Source: Parascedosporium putredinis (lineage: Eukaryota; Ascomycota; Sordariomycetes; Microascales; Microascaceae). Taken from it: a stretch of DNA of 64,000 nt. Numbering within the stretch: the stretch's first letter is position 1; the number at the start of each line of letters is the position of its first letter. Shown piece by piece: positions 11,439-22,025 of the stretch. The position numbers were made by a program, and so were the translations under genes. The stretch is from positions 868,001 to 932,000 of the forward strand of contig CASHTG010000001.1 of NCBI GenBank assembly GCA_949357655.1, written 5' to 3'. The notes below the pieces were generated by a model. That model did not search any database. It was not told the origin of the DNA and saw only the letters and a list, made by a program, of their open reading frames with translations.

Positions 11439-14274
11439 CTACATGACGGTACATTCTCGCTCCGGATCGTCACTCTTGGCCTTTTCTCTTCGTTCGATAG
11501 CCTTTGTCTTTCCGCGCCGGTGTTTTGAGGCGGGCGCCGGGATGTGATTGGCAGCAGTGGCGGTTGGTGCAGACAAATCCTCAATGGGGGCAACGTGATC
11601 GAGGGCGGAGCCATCCTCGCTACCATCCGGAGGTGCGGCTCCATTAGCGGCCGGAGCGGCGAGTGGAGCGCTAGTAGGATCGCGAAGCGGTTCCTTGCTC
11701 GACCGGAGGAGACCGAGGTGACGGATGGTAGAGCTGATGCGATTGTCCCCCTGCTGGCTCGGCGTTCTGGACTTGCTGCCGCGCGAGAAACGCGCCGCCG
11801 CTCGTGAAAGTCGGGTGGCTGTCGACTCCTCGCTTGACGCGCCCGCCGGCGGAGACTGGCTACCTGCGGTGCTGAGAACGGGCAAGGAGTCACCAAAGGA
11901 GTCGCTGAACACAGCGCTTTGGCGGCGGCTGTTGTCGAGGGAACTAGTGCCGAACAACCCCTCGTCCCCAGAGGTGCCAAAGGATCGAGTGAGATCGAGT
12001 TCTGTTGAGAGCCGGATGCTAGGTTGATTTGTGGTCGAGAATGAGGCCGGCGTCGCGCTGACGGAGTTTCTAGGTGAGCCACCGAGGCTTGTTGGAGCGG
12101 TGCTTGACGCTCCGTCGGTCGCCGCGCCGAGATCAGTGTATGAAGGCGGCTCGGTGTTGGTACCGTCGGTGGAGGCCGGGACTTCGACTGTCGGGACGAT
12201 TTGGTAGAAGAGAAGGTAGGGCATCTCTTCTTCAAGTGTCTTGCGGATATCGTCGACATATGTGACCCGGCCATCAACCGAGAGGTCGTCAAACTTGACC
12301 CACTGAGCCTCTTCGTAATCTGGAGGGGGATCGGGGTCACATCGCCGGTTCTCGGTTAGGAGTTTGGGGTCGACTCTGGCAAGAGCAATATAGTGTCCGC
12401 TATGAAGCGAATCGCCGCGGTGACATACGACCGACTGAAGCACAAGCTTGTAACCAGTGCTCAGGCCGTGGGGATCTTCCTCAACGCTTTCGTCGCTGGC
12501 GAGCATAAAGTTCGGCAGCCGTAGCACGTCGGGAATGTCAATGTGGGTGTTTTGCCGTATTGGGAACCCGTCCTGTGTCATCGCATATCGCTTCAAACAA
12601 ATTCCGAGAACAGGGCGTTGTCGTATGTTCTTTTCAAGATCGTCGATTGACTCGGGCTCGTTGATTTCTTTTGGCGCAGAGGGTGTATGCCACGCTATAT
12701 ATAGGAAGAAGGTTAGATTTCAAGATCTGGAGATTTACGGGTTAGGTGGGGATGCGTACGCATGAGTCGGAAAAATTGCCAGGCGGGGATCGTTACGGCT
12801 TTGACCACAACTGACCCCTTTGTCGTGGTCCGCTGCAGAGGCGAAAGGTTGCTATCGCTTGTGGCGCGCCCGTATTCGTCGAGAATAACGCGTTGGATCA
12901 CAGTTGCAGCTCGCGGTCGCAGCGGCGGTGGTGCAGATGATGACGATGCTTGGCTTTCGTTGGTGAGTGTGTGTGGAATGGAAGCTCTTTGAGGGGAGGC
13001 AAGCGGCTGTGGCGTGGCCTCGGCCTCGATATCCGTTGGAGTCGTCGTTATTGCGGTATCCAGGTCATTGACGGGGGAAACTTGTCCTAGACAAGAGGCG
13101 GGCATCCGTATTCTTGGCCTCCGCGCGGCGGCCTTTTCATCCAGGCTATCTCGAAAGACATCGACTTGAGCATTGAAGTATTCTTCGAGGCAATCTTCTA
13201 ACTTGATTCCCTTTCCATCAGGGTCGGGTGGAACGGCCAAATTCAGGAGGCGCTCGTAGATGATCTTGTGATCATCTTCATCGGTCTTGCCTTGGTGGAA
13301 AAGGTCGACCTTGAGGGATAGGAGCGGGAGTTCGAGGGTTTCGGTGATGAAATTGAAGGCTTCCGATGTGTCCTGCTGCTCTAGAAATTTTGCGTCCGTC
13401 CATCCACACTCTGCAAGGGTGTTTTGTATTAATTCAGTCTGTTGAATTTTAGGCGTGATTAGTATCGTACTATCATTGCATGTACTCTCCGGTCGCCGCC
13501 CATGACCGGATCCCGTCGCCAGGCTTGCCGGGACTGAACTTACCGTGTCGGTCTGGATCAGCTCCCCAGACCTCAGCAGATTGACCCATAGGCGGAGAAG
13601 GGTGGCTAGTTTTTGTCGGGGTTCGTTGTCAAACTCGACTCTCTTTAACATTCGTTCAAAGGCGTCGAATCGTGAAAACATGGCAAAAAGGAGGGCATCG
13701 AGGTAACAGGTTACGTTTCCGCGATTCACTGCGCCAAGCATCATGACGTTCGGGCTGTACCGAACAATCTTTCCCGCGGCGGCTTTTTGCTGGAAGTCGA
13801 TGAATCGCGCGGCCCTGTCAACATCTCCATCGGCGAATTTTGTGGCGAGGGTGTTTCGAATGTATTCTGGGGCGGCACCTGTAATATTTATCTCGGCGAG
13901 CTTTGCTGCAACTTTTTCAATCTGTCCGAAGGGTTAGCAACCTCGAGGCGTGGGTCTTGACATTAATATGTGGATGAAGTGTAATACCTTCTGCCCTTCC
14001 TGATCTTTTAGGTGGTCATCTTTTGTAATGTGCTTGGAGGTATCAGGTTTGAAGAGAGAGAAGAAGAGCTCGGCAGAACGAGGTCGGATCTAGACGTTGA
14101 TAGCTTTCACATTAGCAAGGTTTGATTGGGCCTCGGGATGGGGGAGGAGATAGCGACAGAGGTGAGGTTCTACTATACCTTTCCCAGGCCATGCTGGTCA
14201 GAGTCCCCATTCTTTTCCCTCCGGGATATGGATCCGTTCTTATCCCGTAGGTTTAATAATTTCCTTGGGTGCAT
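11439..14274 (-). CDS. USP-type ubiquitin carboxyl-terminal hydrolase with C-terminal CaaX box
   Basis: A cysteine protease of the UCH/USP family that removes ubiquitin from proteins. Five exons: 14274-14179, 14089-13988, 13921-13544, 13438-12760 and 12694-11439. Their phases agree with no frame break, giving 836 residues. Residues 1-66 start MHPRKLLNL. The Cys box reads GAVNRGNVTCYLDALLF, one residue longer than the classical GNTCYMN box. The His box is HRGDSLHSGHYIALARV, followed by WVKFDD and YLLFYQIVP, so the Cys-His-Asp triad looks complete. A variable Ser/Pro-rich insert (residues about 235-330) and a long disordered tail of about 240 residues flank the catalytic parts. The last residues are ERECTVM, and CTVM fits a CaaX prenylation box, suggesting membrane attachment. 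The start has a good context (accaccATG). The 105-nt intron at 13439-13543 is a multiple of three and open, so it is easily mistaken for coding sequence. The exact orthologue is uncertain. Confidence 0.9.
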
Positions 14275-15185
14275 GGTGGTTGAGATGGTAAACTGGCGAG
14301 GACAGGATGATGAGAAGAGGTGGGAGTCAACATCCAAGCAGATCTTCGTTTTTGGAGCTTCAACGCTATATCAGCTCAAGTGCCATTCTCGAAAGAATTG
14401 TCGTCTAGTCTCGGGAGATGTGTTGCGATTGTTGTCGGCGAAGGGATTCTTTGCGCCAAGCGGTATACGGTCAAAGGACAAAGACAACACCGATGCTGAC
14501 GATGGCTAGGCTGATTTCGGTAGGTTTAGTTCCACGACAGGCTGACACGGTGGAGAAGGAATTGGGGTGTTTAGCTGATGACAGCGAGCCTCGTCGTCGT
14601 CTGGGTCTGTCTTGGATCTGGAAGGATGAAGGGACTAGAGCTCGGGCAAGGGTTTCGATGTCGATTGGGGGTCCCTTGTCGCAAAGGAGGGGCTCGAGCT
14701 GTTACCCAAATGCGGAAGACGAAACAGGTGGGGACTCCCGAGGCGCACTGAGCTAGGGAGGTGGGTTGCTGGGTTGTAAGATGCGGGCGAACTTGAGAAA
14801 TCAATCAACGAGCCTGCCTTGAACGAGGTCAAGGCTGCGATTATTATTCCCTCCGTGGGGCAAATGCCTGAGAAAAGAATGACGACCTGTTGAGGAAATC
14901 AAATGAGTTTTGCCAAAGTCGGATGGATCACCCGGTCGGGTAGCGTCACTAATTTGAATGAATTAATCGTGGCGACTATGGGCGACGGTTATTAGACTCG
15001 CACCTCATTCGGTCACCTCTGAAAAGCAAAGGGTCGATGAATTGATCGGCCTGGATCGGTCGATGTAACGGGGGCCAATTGTCTTGGAAAATTCGGTGGA
15101 TAAATTTAGAAATTCGGGTGCCTGGTCAGCACCAAAAGCTGCCCGCTCTGTTTCGTTCGACTGGGCTGGAGGAAACGCGGCGGCC

Positions 15186-15233
15186 GGGCTTTGGTCTGGC
15201 CTGGTTTGGCTTGGCCTGGCCTGGCGCTTGGCC
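15186..15233. repeat. Degenerate CCTGG/TTGGC five-base repeat
   Basis: Units such as CTGGCCTGG, TTTGGCTTGG and CCTGGCCTGGCGCTTGG follow each other with a period near five. The array lies about 0.9 kb upstream of the deubiquitinase start. Read on that gene's strand it is CCAGG/CCAAG, similar in type to the CAGCC array upstream of PFK-2. Confidence 0.6.
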
Positions 15234-16766
15234 CGCGATTGGATCAAGTGCTTGAACTTGGCCTGAGTTGAGGTAGGACTCGGGCGGGGCTGTTCCACGC
15301 CCAACTGTGCGCCGGAAGGACCCTGAAGAACCAGAGGGCAGGATGGCAGTGGACGAAGCTAAAGATAGCAAAAGAATCCCAGGGACAGCAGCACAGGGTG
15401 AGAGGCCAGAGAGACGAGTGTTCACGAATGGCTTGGGCGTTGGCGAAGGACGAGGTGCGGCTTTTGTTTTTCGTCAGGAGTGACCATCACTGGAATCAAA
15501 TGTCTTTGGCTAGCGAGGGCCAGCAAGGGCCGAAGAAAAGAAATTTATAACAGACTCGAGACGATGGCAGGAGCGGCTATTGACTTTCCTTTTCCCTCCA
15601 GTCCATTTTGAGGTCAAAGTGGGCGAATGCCCGCCCCCACCCCCAACCTCAGCTTGTCTTCTTCTCGAACCACTGTCACCTGGTGTGCAGCCAGCTTGCA
15701 TGAGGGGTCTTTTTTCCCACGCCAACGGGAAGCGGTCTCTAGCAAGGGTCCGAGTCCGGTCTAACGCACCGAAGGACCCTCTGTCGGACTTGTTGCACCG
15801 GCCATGGTAATCAAGTATTCCGGTTGTGCCTTGCTTCGGACTTTAAGCATTGCCCACAGCTCTCTTCGTCGAATACCTCTGGTATGAAGGTTTACTCATC
15901 AGAAACTAGCATCTTCCCCGCCATTCAGCTCTCGGAGCGAATTTCAAAACCACTCTTAGCCCTTTTCAATACCGAGAAATCCTGTGGGCAAGACCTATCC
16001 ATCGTCCTCGTTTAGCGTTCTTCACCTTGTGAAGCGCTGTTTGTGGGGAAAATAAAAGAAGCCTCATTCTGTTTCGCTTTCTTTCTTTCTTCTTCTTCTC
16101 CAGCTTTTCATCTTTGTTCTCTTTGCCTCCCTGCTCGCGGCATCGTATCCCTTGCACCCTTTCGTGGCCGCCTGACAGCCATGTTGCGCTTCGACTTGGC
16201 TGCTGACGACAACTTTCCCACCTTACGTTTAGTTCCTATCTAAGAAGCTTCCATCGGTTGGGATCCGGCTCCCTAAACCGCTGCCTAATAAACCCTACAG
16301 GTGAAATTGCTGAGAATGCTGCAGTCATACGCATTCGCTTGTGTTTTTTATTCCCTGAAATGTCCTGTCAGGTGTGATCAACACGGGGCTTCTCGACTCG
16401 TCGATGCCACTCGGCTATTGCAACCGAGCATTCCAAGAGGTATCAGTCAGTGTCAACAGTGCATACGCGGAGGATTGTCTCGAGATGGAAATGCTCAGAA
16501 TGATCAATAGATCCCAAGGGGTGTCCATGATTACGTCGACTTATTGACCGCTCTATTGACACATGTAATATCTCGTCGCCTTCCCGCCCTGCTTGGTTAA
16601 TAATTTCCTCTAAGCGCTCTGCCCATACTATAGTTGACAAAGGCTCGTGAACAACCAGGATTTGACGCCAAGAACAATAGAGACAATGACGCTCTGTCTT
16701 AGGGAAGTTTGGTCATGGAACACAGGTCTGGCAGCTGCGCCACATGAAAACTGCGCCATCGTTATA

Positions 16767-16782
16767 TCACGTGACCACGTGG
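16767..16782. promoter_or_regulatory. Paired CACGTG palindromes upstream of mrpl7
   Basis: TCACGTGA and CCACGTGG abut each other 131 bases upstream of the mrpl7 start codon. CACGTG is the core bound by bHLH factors such as fungal Cbf1. Single copies also lie upstream of fes1 (19529) and of the release-factor-like gene (25768). Binding is inferred from the motif only. Confidence 0.5.
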
Positions 16783-16912
16783 CTTGTGTACTCTCCTGCA
16801 TTCTGATCGCTTTTTTCGACTAATCACCCGCGAAAATTTGTCCCAGTAGTACGCCAAAGGTTGATAGAGCTCTACCGATTGAGTAGAAGCACAAGTACTG
16901 CTCGAATTCACC

Positions 16913-18194
16913 ATGTCGGCGCTTCGGGAAGGGCCTCGCGTTGCGCGCCAGATATCTCAACGCACTTCGCGACTACCATTGGTTTCGACATGTGCACGCA
17001 AGTTCACTTCTTCGTCCGCGACTTGGTCGTCGGTTGAGGCCAACCTTGCCGATCTCGAAACCACCACAACGAACGTGCCCCCTCCGGACGAGAAGGTGAT
17101 TGAAGCTTTCAACAACGTCGAGAGGGTGCCGGACGTCGCCTCCCGGAAACAGGTTCGTCAAATTCCGTCTTCTTGCCTCGGGGCCCCCCAGCCCTGGAGA
17201 TGAGACGCTAACCTTTTGGATCTAGGTATCAATACCATCCTCCCAAGTACGATCGTGGGCCGCTTCACCCCGTCCAAGGCCCTGCCCGATCCGATCCCGT
17301 TGCGCGAAACTTCATGCCGGGTCCCTTCAACCTCCCTCGCCTGAAGCAGACCTACGACCACACAATCTCCTCTGATCTTTTGACCCTCGCGTACCTCCAT
17401 AAGCCTCCTGGCACACCCAAGGCTCCTGAGCGAGAACGTCTACGAAAGTGGGTTGGTGACTCGCCTTACTTCGAGAACCGTCCCCTTCGCGGCCCTCGAG
17501 GCGCTGCGAATCTACCTCTCCTCGAGAAGGAAATCAACTTCAACAACATTCCTCAAATTCATGCCGTACATCTGAACTGCTTCGTCCCCAAAGCGATCAA
17601 GGATTACGATCTCCTCTACGTGGCCAGAGCCGTTCTTCAGTCTATCAGCGGCCGCGTCCCGAGGGTAACATGGATCAAGACGGGCGTTGCTCAATGGAAG
17701 ACCAAGGATGGTGACAACTCAGGCTGCAAAGTCACTATTTTTGGTGACCAGGCGATTGAGTTTGTTGATAAGCTCGTCAATCTCGTTCTCCCCAAAATCA
17801 AGGACTGGCCCGGCCTAAAAGGTATGGATGGCAAACACACAAGGGCGATTTCATGTCATTTCAGAAAGCTAATAGTTCCGTCTCCAGCTGGTTTCGATGG
17901 CAGCGGTAACCTCAGTCTCGGATTTTCCCCAACCGAAATGGCTCTGTTCCCCGAAATTGAGTCTAGCTTCGATATGTACCCTCAAAAGGTCAGTCTTCTT
18001 TTTTTTTTTTTTAATATCTCGCTGTTCTGCTTTCCAGTTATAAAAGCGCCACTTGATGTTTAGGCCAACAAGTCTAACTTGTGTTCAAACAGACTATCCC
18101 CGGTTGCCATTTCGTCCTCGAGACAACGGCAACTTCAGACCGCCAGGCCCAGTTACTTCTCCGCGCTCTCGGTGTCCCCTTTAAAGACGAATAA
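16913..18194 (+). CDS. mrpl7: Mitochondrial large ribosomal subunit protein uL5m (MRPL7)
   Basis: uL5 sits in the central protuberance of the large ribosomal subunit; this is the mitochondrial version. Exons: 16913-17152, 17226-17821, 17888-17988 and 18093-18194. The first 35 residues are basic and hydroxylated with no acidic residues until after residue 38 apart from Glu6, as expected of a matrix presequence. The conserved body includes YQYHPPKYDRGPLHPVQG, MPGPFNLPRLKQTYDHT, LPKIKDWPGL, GSGNLSLGFSP and TIPGCHFVLETTATSDRQAQ. It ends GVPFKDE. Length is about 345 residues. The last intron has a long T run (about 17999-18012). The first intron is odd: the natural donor after codon 80 and the only plausible acceptor (CTAG at 17222-17225) leave the exons out of phase, by one extra or two missing bases. 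That points to a base error near the end of exon 1 or to a junction I have placed wrongly. Assignment of the gene itself is firm. Confidence 0.88.
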
Positions 18195-18567
18195 GGCCTG
18201 GTTGGTGTTTTGGAAAGACCATAGTGTGGTGAGAGAGACCTCGGTGCAAGAGTTACGAGGCAGGTTCCAAAGAGAGAGCCGGCCTGTATAAACAGCATGT
18301 ACTATATCCTAGACTTTGTATGAATGAAGCTAAAAGAGACCCATTTTTGTGTAAAATCTTCAATATTGAACAGGGCGTGCCTCGGCACGTATATTGGATT
18401 GTTATATCTTTACGCCCGGTTTCCCCCGAACCTCCTCCCCAAGCCTCTATGTTCCGTGAATGATAATGCCTTTATCTAGAACTCTGCTAGATCCAAAACT
18501 CCAAAACGCCATACAAGCCTCTTGTGCTTGGCTAGTCCCTTGCCCCGTTTTCCCCTGATCAACCCTA
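18195..18567. other. Short convergent gap, mrpl7 / fes1
   Basis: These 373 bases between two converging genes would carry both 3' untranslated regions. Nothing else is visible. Confidence 0.5.
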
Positions 18568-19202
18568 TCATGACGTTCCGGCAATCTCTTTTAGGGAGTT
18601 CATGACAACATCGACCGCATCCATATTCATAGAATCAACGGTGCCGTGAGTATATCCCCTCTTCTCTAGCTCTCCAGTGCACAGATCCATGGCGGCCTGA
18701 TAGTTCCGGGTCGCAGAGCTAAGGGCATAGATAGCCTTGCGTCTGACCGCCGTATCTTCCTTGTCGTCTAGGATGATGTCAATGATCTTGGGGATGCCAT
18801 TCATGGCAAGAAATTTCTCCTGGCTTTTGATGTTGTTTTGGACCGCTGTCCCGATGCACCACGCCGCCATTCTCCGGATATCGGCCTCTCCATGTCCCAA
18901 GCAGCTAATCAGGGTGTCCAGAGACCGAGATTGGCAATGTTGTTGGCATTGTCGAGGTTCTCGATGAGCTGCTCAAAGTTGTCAAAGGCGACAAGCTTCG
19001 ATTCCAAGGTCACCTCGGGGTCCTCCGACGTGATCGCTTCCATGGCGGTCTTCATGAGCTCGGCCTCGCTTGGCCCGCCGAATAGAGCCGCCAATAGGCT
19101 CGGGTCGAGGGGCGTTCGTGTCTCGGGCGGGGTGCCGTCGGGCGCGCTCTGGTTCTGGATGCTCCATTTCAGGAGGTTGCTAAGCCTAGGATCTTGCGCC
19201 AT
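18568..19202 (-). CDS. fes1: Fes1, Hsp70 nucleotide exchange factor (one frameshift in this assembly)
   Basis: Fes1 (HspBP1 family) makes cytosolic Hsp70 release ADP and so its client, linking it to degradation of misfolded proteins. The product begins MAQDPRLSNLLKWSIQNQ, the typical Fes1 N-terminus that contacts Hsp70. It continues with armadillo-type helices: FDNFEQLIENLDNANNI, RRMAAWCIGTAVQNNIKSQ, IPKIIDIILDD and VRRKAIYALSSATRN. The gene is intronless. The frame breaks after ...NLGLW (C run on the gene strand at 18912-18914). One added base joins the halves into NLGLWTPLISCLGHG and a protein of 211 residues, the usual length. The upstream leader on the gene strand contains a long A-rich run (19247-19287). 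Confidence 0.92.
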
Positions 19203-22025
19203 TGTGCTCTTTGTTCGGAATCCTGTTCCTTGTTTCGTTTGGTTCCTCTAGTTTTTTTTTTTTCTTTTCTTTTTTTTTTTTTTTTTTGGGCGAGGGCTTC
19301 AGCTGCGATTTAACTAGAAGGGAAGCGTTTGTGCTGAAAGAGTTGCGACTGGGTTATGTTGAAGCTCGTGGGGAGAAAGATTTCACACGAAGTTCTAAAC
19401 TTTAGCCCCTCCAAACTTTTTATTTTACATATATATGCGCGCCAGACATCCCGCTTCCGGAAGCTTCTCCATCTAACTCGAAAAAGCGACCCTCTTTGAG
19501 TTAGGTTCCATGCAGTTCCCAGTGTAAGTCACGTGGTCTGACGTTGGGCGGGCAGCTTGAACCCTTCCACATTCTGACCTGAGCTTCTCTTGATTACTTC
19601 GGAGAACGCTGAATACCTGCCATGGCTGAAGGAGCGCTCAGTCAGCCCTTCCAGTCAGTGACCTGACGAGTTTATACAATATTGAGGTCAGTCCTATTTT
19701 ACCCCGGCTCGTCATCGCCACATCCGAATTGAAGAGTTGTGTGTAATATGCGCCCAGCGAATATGGCACTACGAAGAGATCAACTTGGAATGATGTCAAA
19801 ATATGACCAGCTCGTCTCCTCATATCCTCGGTGGCTAAATCGTGCTTCACTTGTATCCGAGAGCTGTGCCGCCCCTTTCTCTCTCTCTCTCCAAAAAAAG
19901 GGGTTCTTGTGGTTCTCTGAGATCGAGCTGTTGGATGCATGGGCCATGCCAAAAGGCCTAAGAAAGGCCAAGTTCCACTTGACCGTCCAATAATTCATTG
20001 TGTCCAAATGTCCGTGAACTGCTCTGCCCCACCTCAACATTGCCCCTCCTTGTACATGGAGAGCTAGTCTAAATTTTAAATTCATACTGTGTATAAAGTT
20101 CCCCGCCTTCCATTCGTGACGAAGCGGGAGGATAGAGCGATTCGAGAAAGAGGTGATAACAACCTGCGGGCTTCTGCTCCTGTGGCTATGCCACACGACG
20201 ATGATTGTTTGTCGATGACATTTTCTATTAAGAGCCAGCCTTGCTCATTGGTATTATTTGGCTGGAGTGTTGGATTTTGGCTTACCCGGAGGCAACGACC
20301 ATGCTTCTCCAGAAATGGGACCCCTTGTCGGCGAATCCCTGTCTTGCTAATCAGCTTTTTGTTGAGCGGTATCGAAGCACTACCTTCCCTCCGTCCCGCT
20401 GGCAAGGAGGAGCGAAATGAGACGAGGTTGGTGAAGGCAGGTGCCCTGGCCTTGTCTGCACGCAGCGCAGCTTGAACCGCATTTCCTTTTCCCTTGATTC
20501 CAGACCGAGCGGGTGGTGCACATGGAAACCAGAAAATACAGGTGCCTGCTTGGCGGGAGATCCGGGGTTATCGAAGCGTTCGATTTTCTATGTTCCGAGA
20601 AAAAGCACAAAAGAATCTAGCGGGGCTCGGCGCCATCGTCCCCAGCCCCAAGCATGATTACGGGCGAATCTACTAAGAAACCAAAAAAGTTCTTTAAAAA
20701 TCGTAGCGCAGAACGGCCCCAGGGAGAGGCCCGGCATGGCCATGGCGATCTGGAGCCGCGCAAGTAGCGCTGGTGTGCGTGGCGCGAGACAATAAAAGAG
20801 TGGTGATGACCTATAGCATGACACCACTCGATGCTTTGTCAATGGTTGGGAGCTCGGCTGAACGATGACGCAGTTTCACGTCTGACAAGCCGCCGGGCAT
20901 CCGTCTGGTAGACGAGTCTGAGACTGGGATGTAATCGAGCGCTGATAGAGGCTCGTTGAGCCACTTTCGAGCTTTGCCTTGGAATGAGTAGCGCAAAGAC
21001 CACCCCTTTTTCCTCCTTCGGCGAATTGCTAGGCCCCCAAAATGTTGCCTGCGGCAAGCCTCATGCGCTCTGAAATAGCGGCCTCGCCGAGGTGTGCGAG
21101 CCGCGTGGCGGCTCCGCTCATGGCGAGCAGGTGTTTGCAATGCCATGGACACCCACCAAACTTGAGAGCGTGGCTCCCCATCACCGCCCCCAGAAGTCAA
21201 TTACGAAGTGGCAACGCCCAAAAGGCCAGAGGCAGACTTGACATTGAAAGATCAGCCCCAGCCACCTCATCCATGCCAGCACCTCTGCCGAATGCAAATT
21301 CAAGTTCGTTGGCCCTTTAACCCTGTTGGACATGCTCGAACCGCCTGTGTGGGAGTAGATTTCCTTGAGGGCTGTACAGCGCGGGCTGGCACTGTGCACT
21401 AAGCTTCCCGAGTACCAGAGGCCGAGTACCTCCCCGTTTTGGGCTTCTGGGAAGCTGGTCGGGAGTTTAGGGGCAGATTTACCTGGTCACAGCTTCCTCC
21501 AGGCTTCCGAATTCTATCCTCCAGGCATCCCAAATTCCTTCCCTTCCAAGGGTATGGCGGATGCAAAGTACCGCTACTCGCGCACAACTCTTGCCCCCTC
21601 GTTGAGCCCCTCCCTGCTTGTCTTCCGCCAACGTTTTCCACGCCAATCCTCCTATCAAAAGAGAAAGGAGTGACCTTGATAGGCCCAGGCCGCTCGTACC
21701 TGTACTGCTCGGACAGCAAAGCCCACACCCACATTCGCACACAACACTTTCCTCCATTTAGGACATCTACACCACTGAAATGCTACCTTCGTCGGCCCTC
21801 CAGTCTTGAGTTACCCCCACCACCCAAATAAATTCTAGTCTCCTCTACTTCCCCCTTCTATCCTCGACAGACTCCCCCAATCTAGAAAGCCTCCGCCTCT
21901 TCCTCACCTCTTCACGAACACACCCCCAAGCCGCCCTGCTCTCACGATCTGGATCGCGCGAGCTCCTCTTGATTCCAGTCTCTTCTATCTCTCTCATCAC
22001 CTCTTATCCACAGTAAACCGTCACA
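19203..22025. other. Divergent intergenic region, fes1 / actin
   Basis: 2.8 kb between divergent genes, with no conserved coding frame. The left edge holds a T-rich run at 19247-19287. The right edge (about 21725-22020) is strongly C/T-rich and AC-rich, the usual look of the actin promoter and leader in filamentous fungi. Confidence 0.55.
19529..19536. promoter_or_regulatory. CACGTG element upstream of fes1
   Basis: TCACGTGG lies about 330 bases upstream of the fes1 start codon. It is the same core as the paired elements upstream of mrpl7. Inferred bHLH (Cbf1-like) site; no other support. Confidence 0.35.

Larger units (their letters stand above)
14275..16912. other. Divergent intergenic region, deubiquitinase / mrpl7
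   Basis: A 2.6 kb non-coding region between divergent genes. It contains a CCTGG-type repeat near 15.2 kb and, close to mrpl7, paired CACGTG palindromes; both are listed separately. A CT-rich run lies near 16070-16140. No conserved coding frame is visible. Confidence 0.55.

Noticed and set aside
13439..13543. Extra coding sequence in the deubiquitinase
   Set aside because: It is open only because the intron is 105 nt; clear GTAAGT and CAACAG borders and homology on both sides mark it as an intron.
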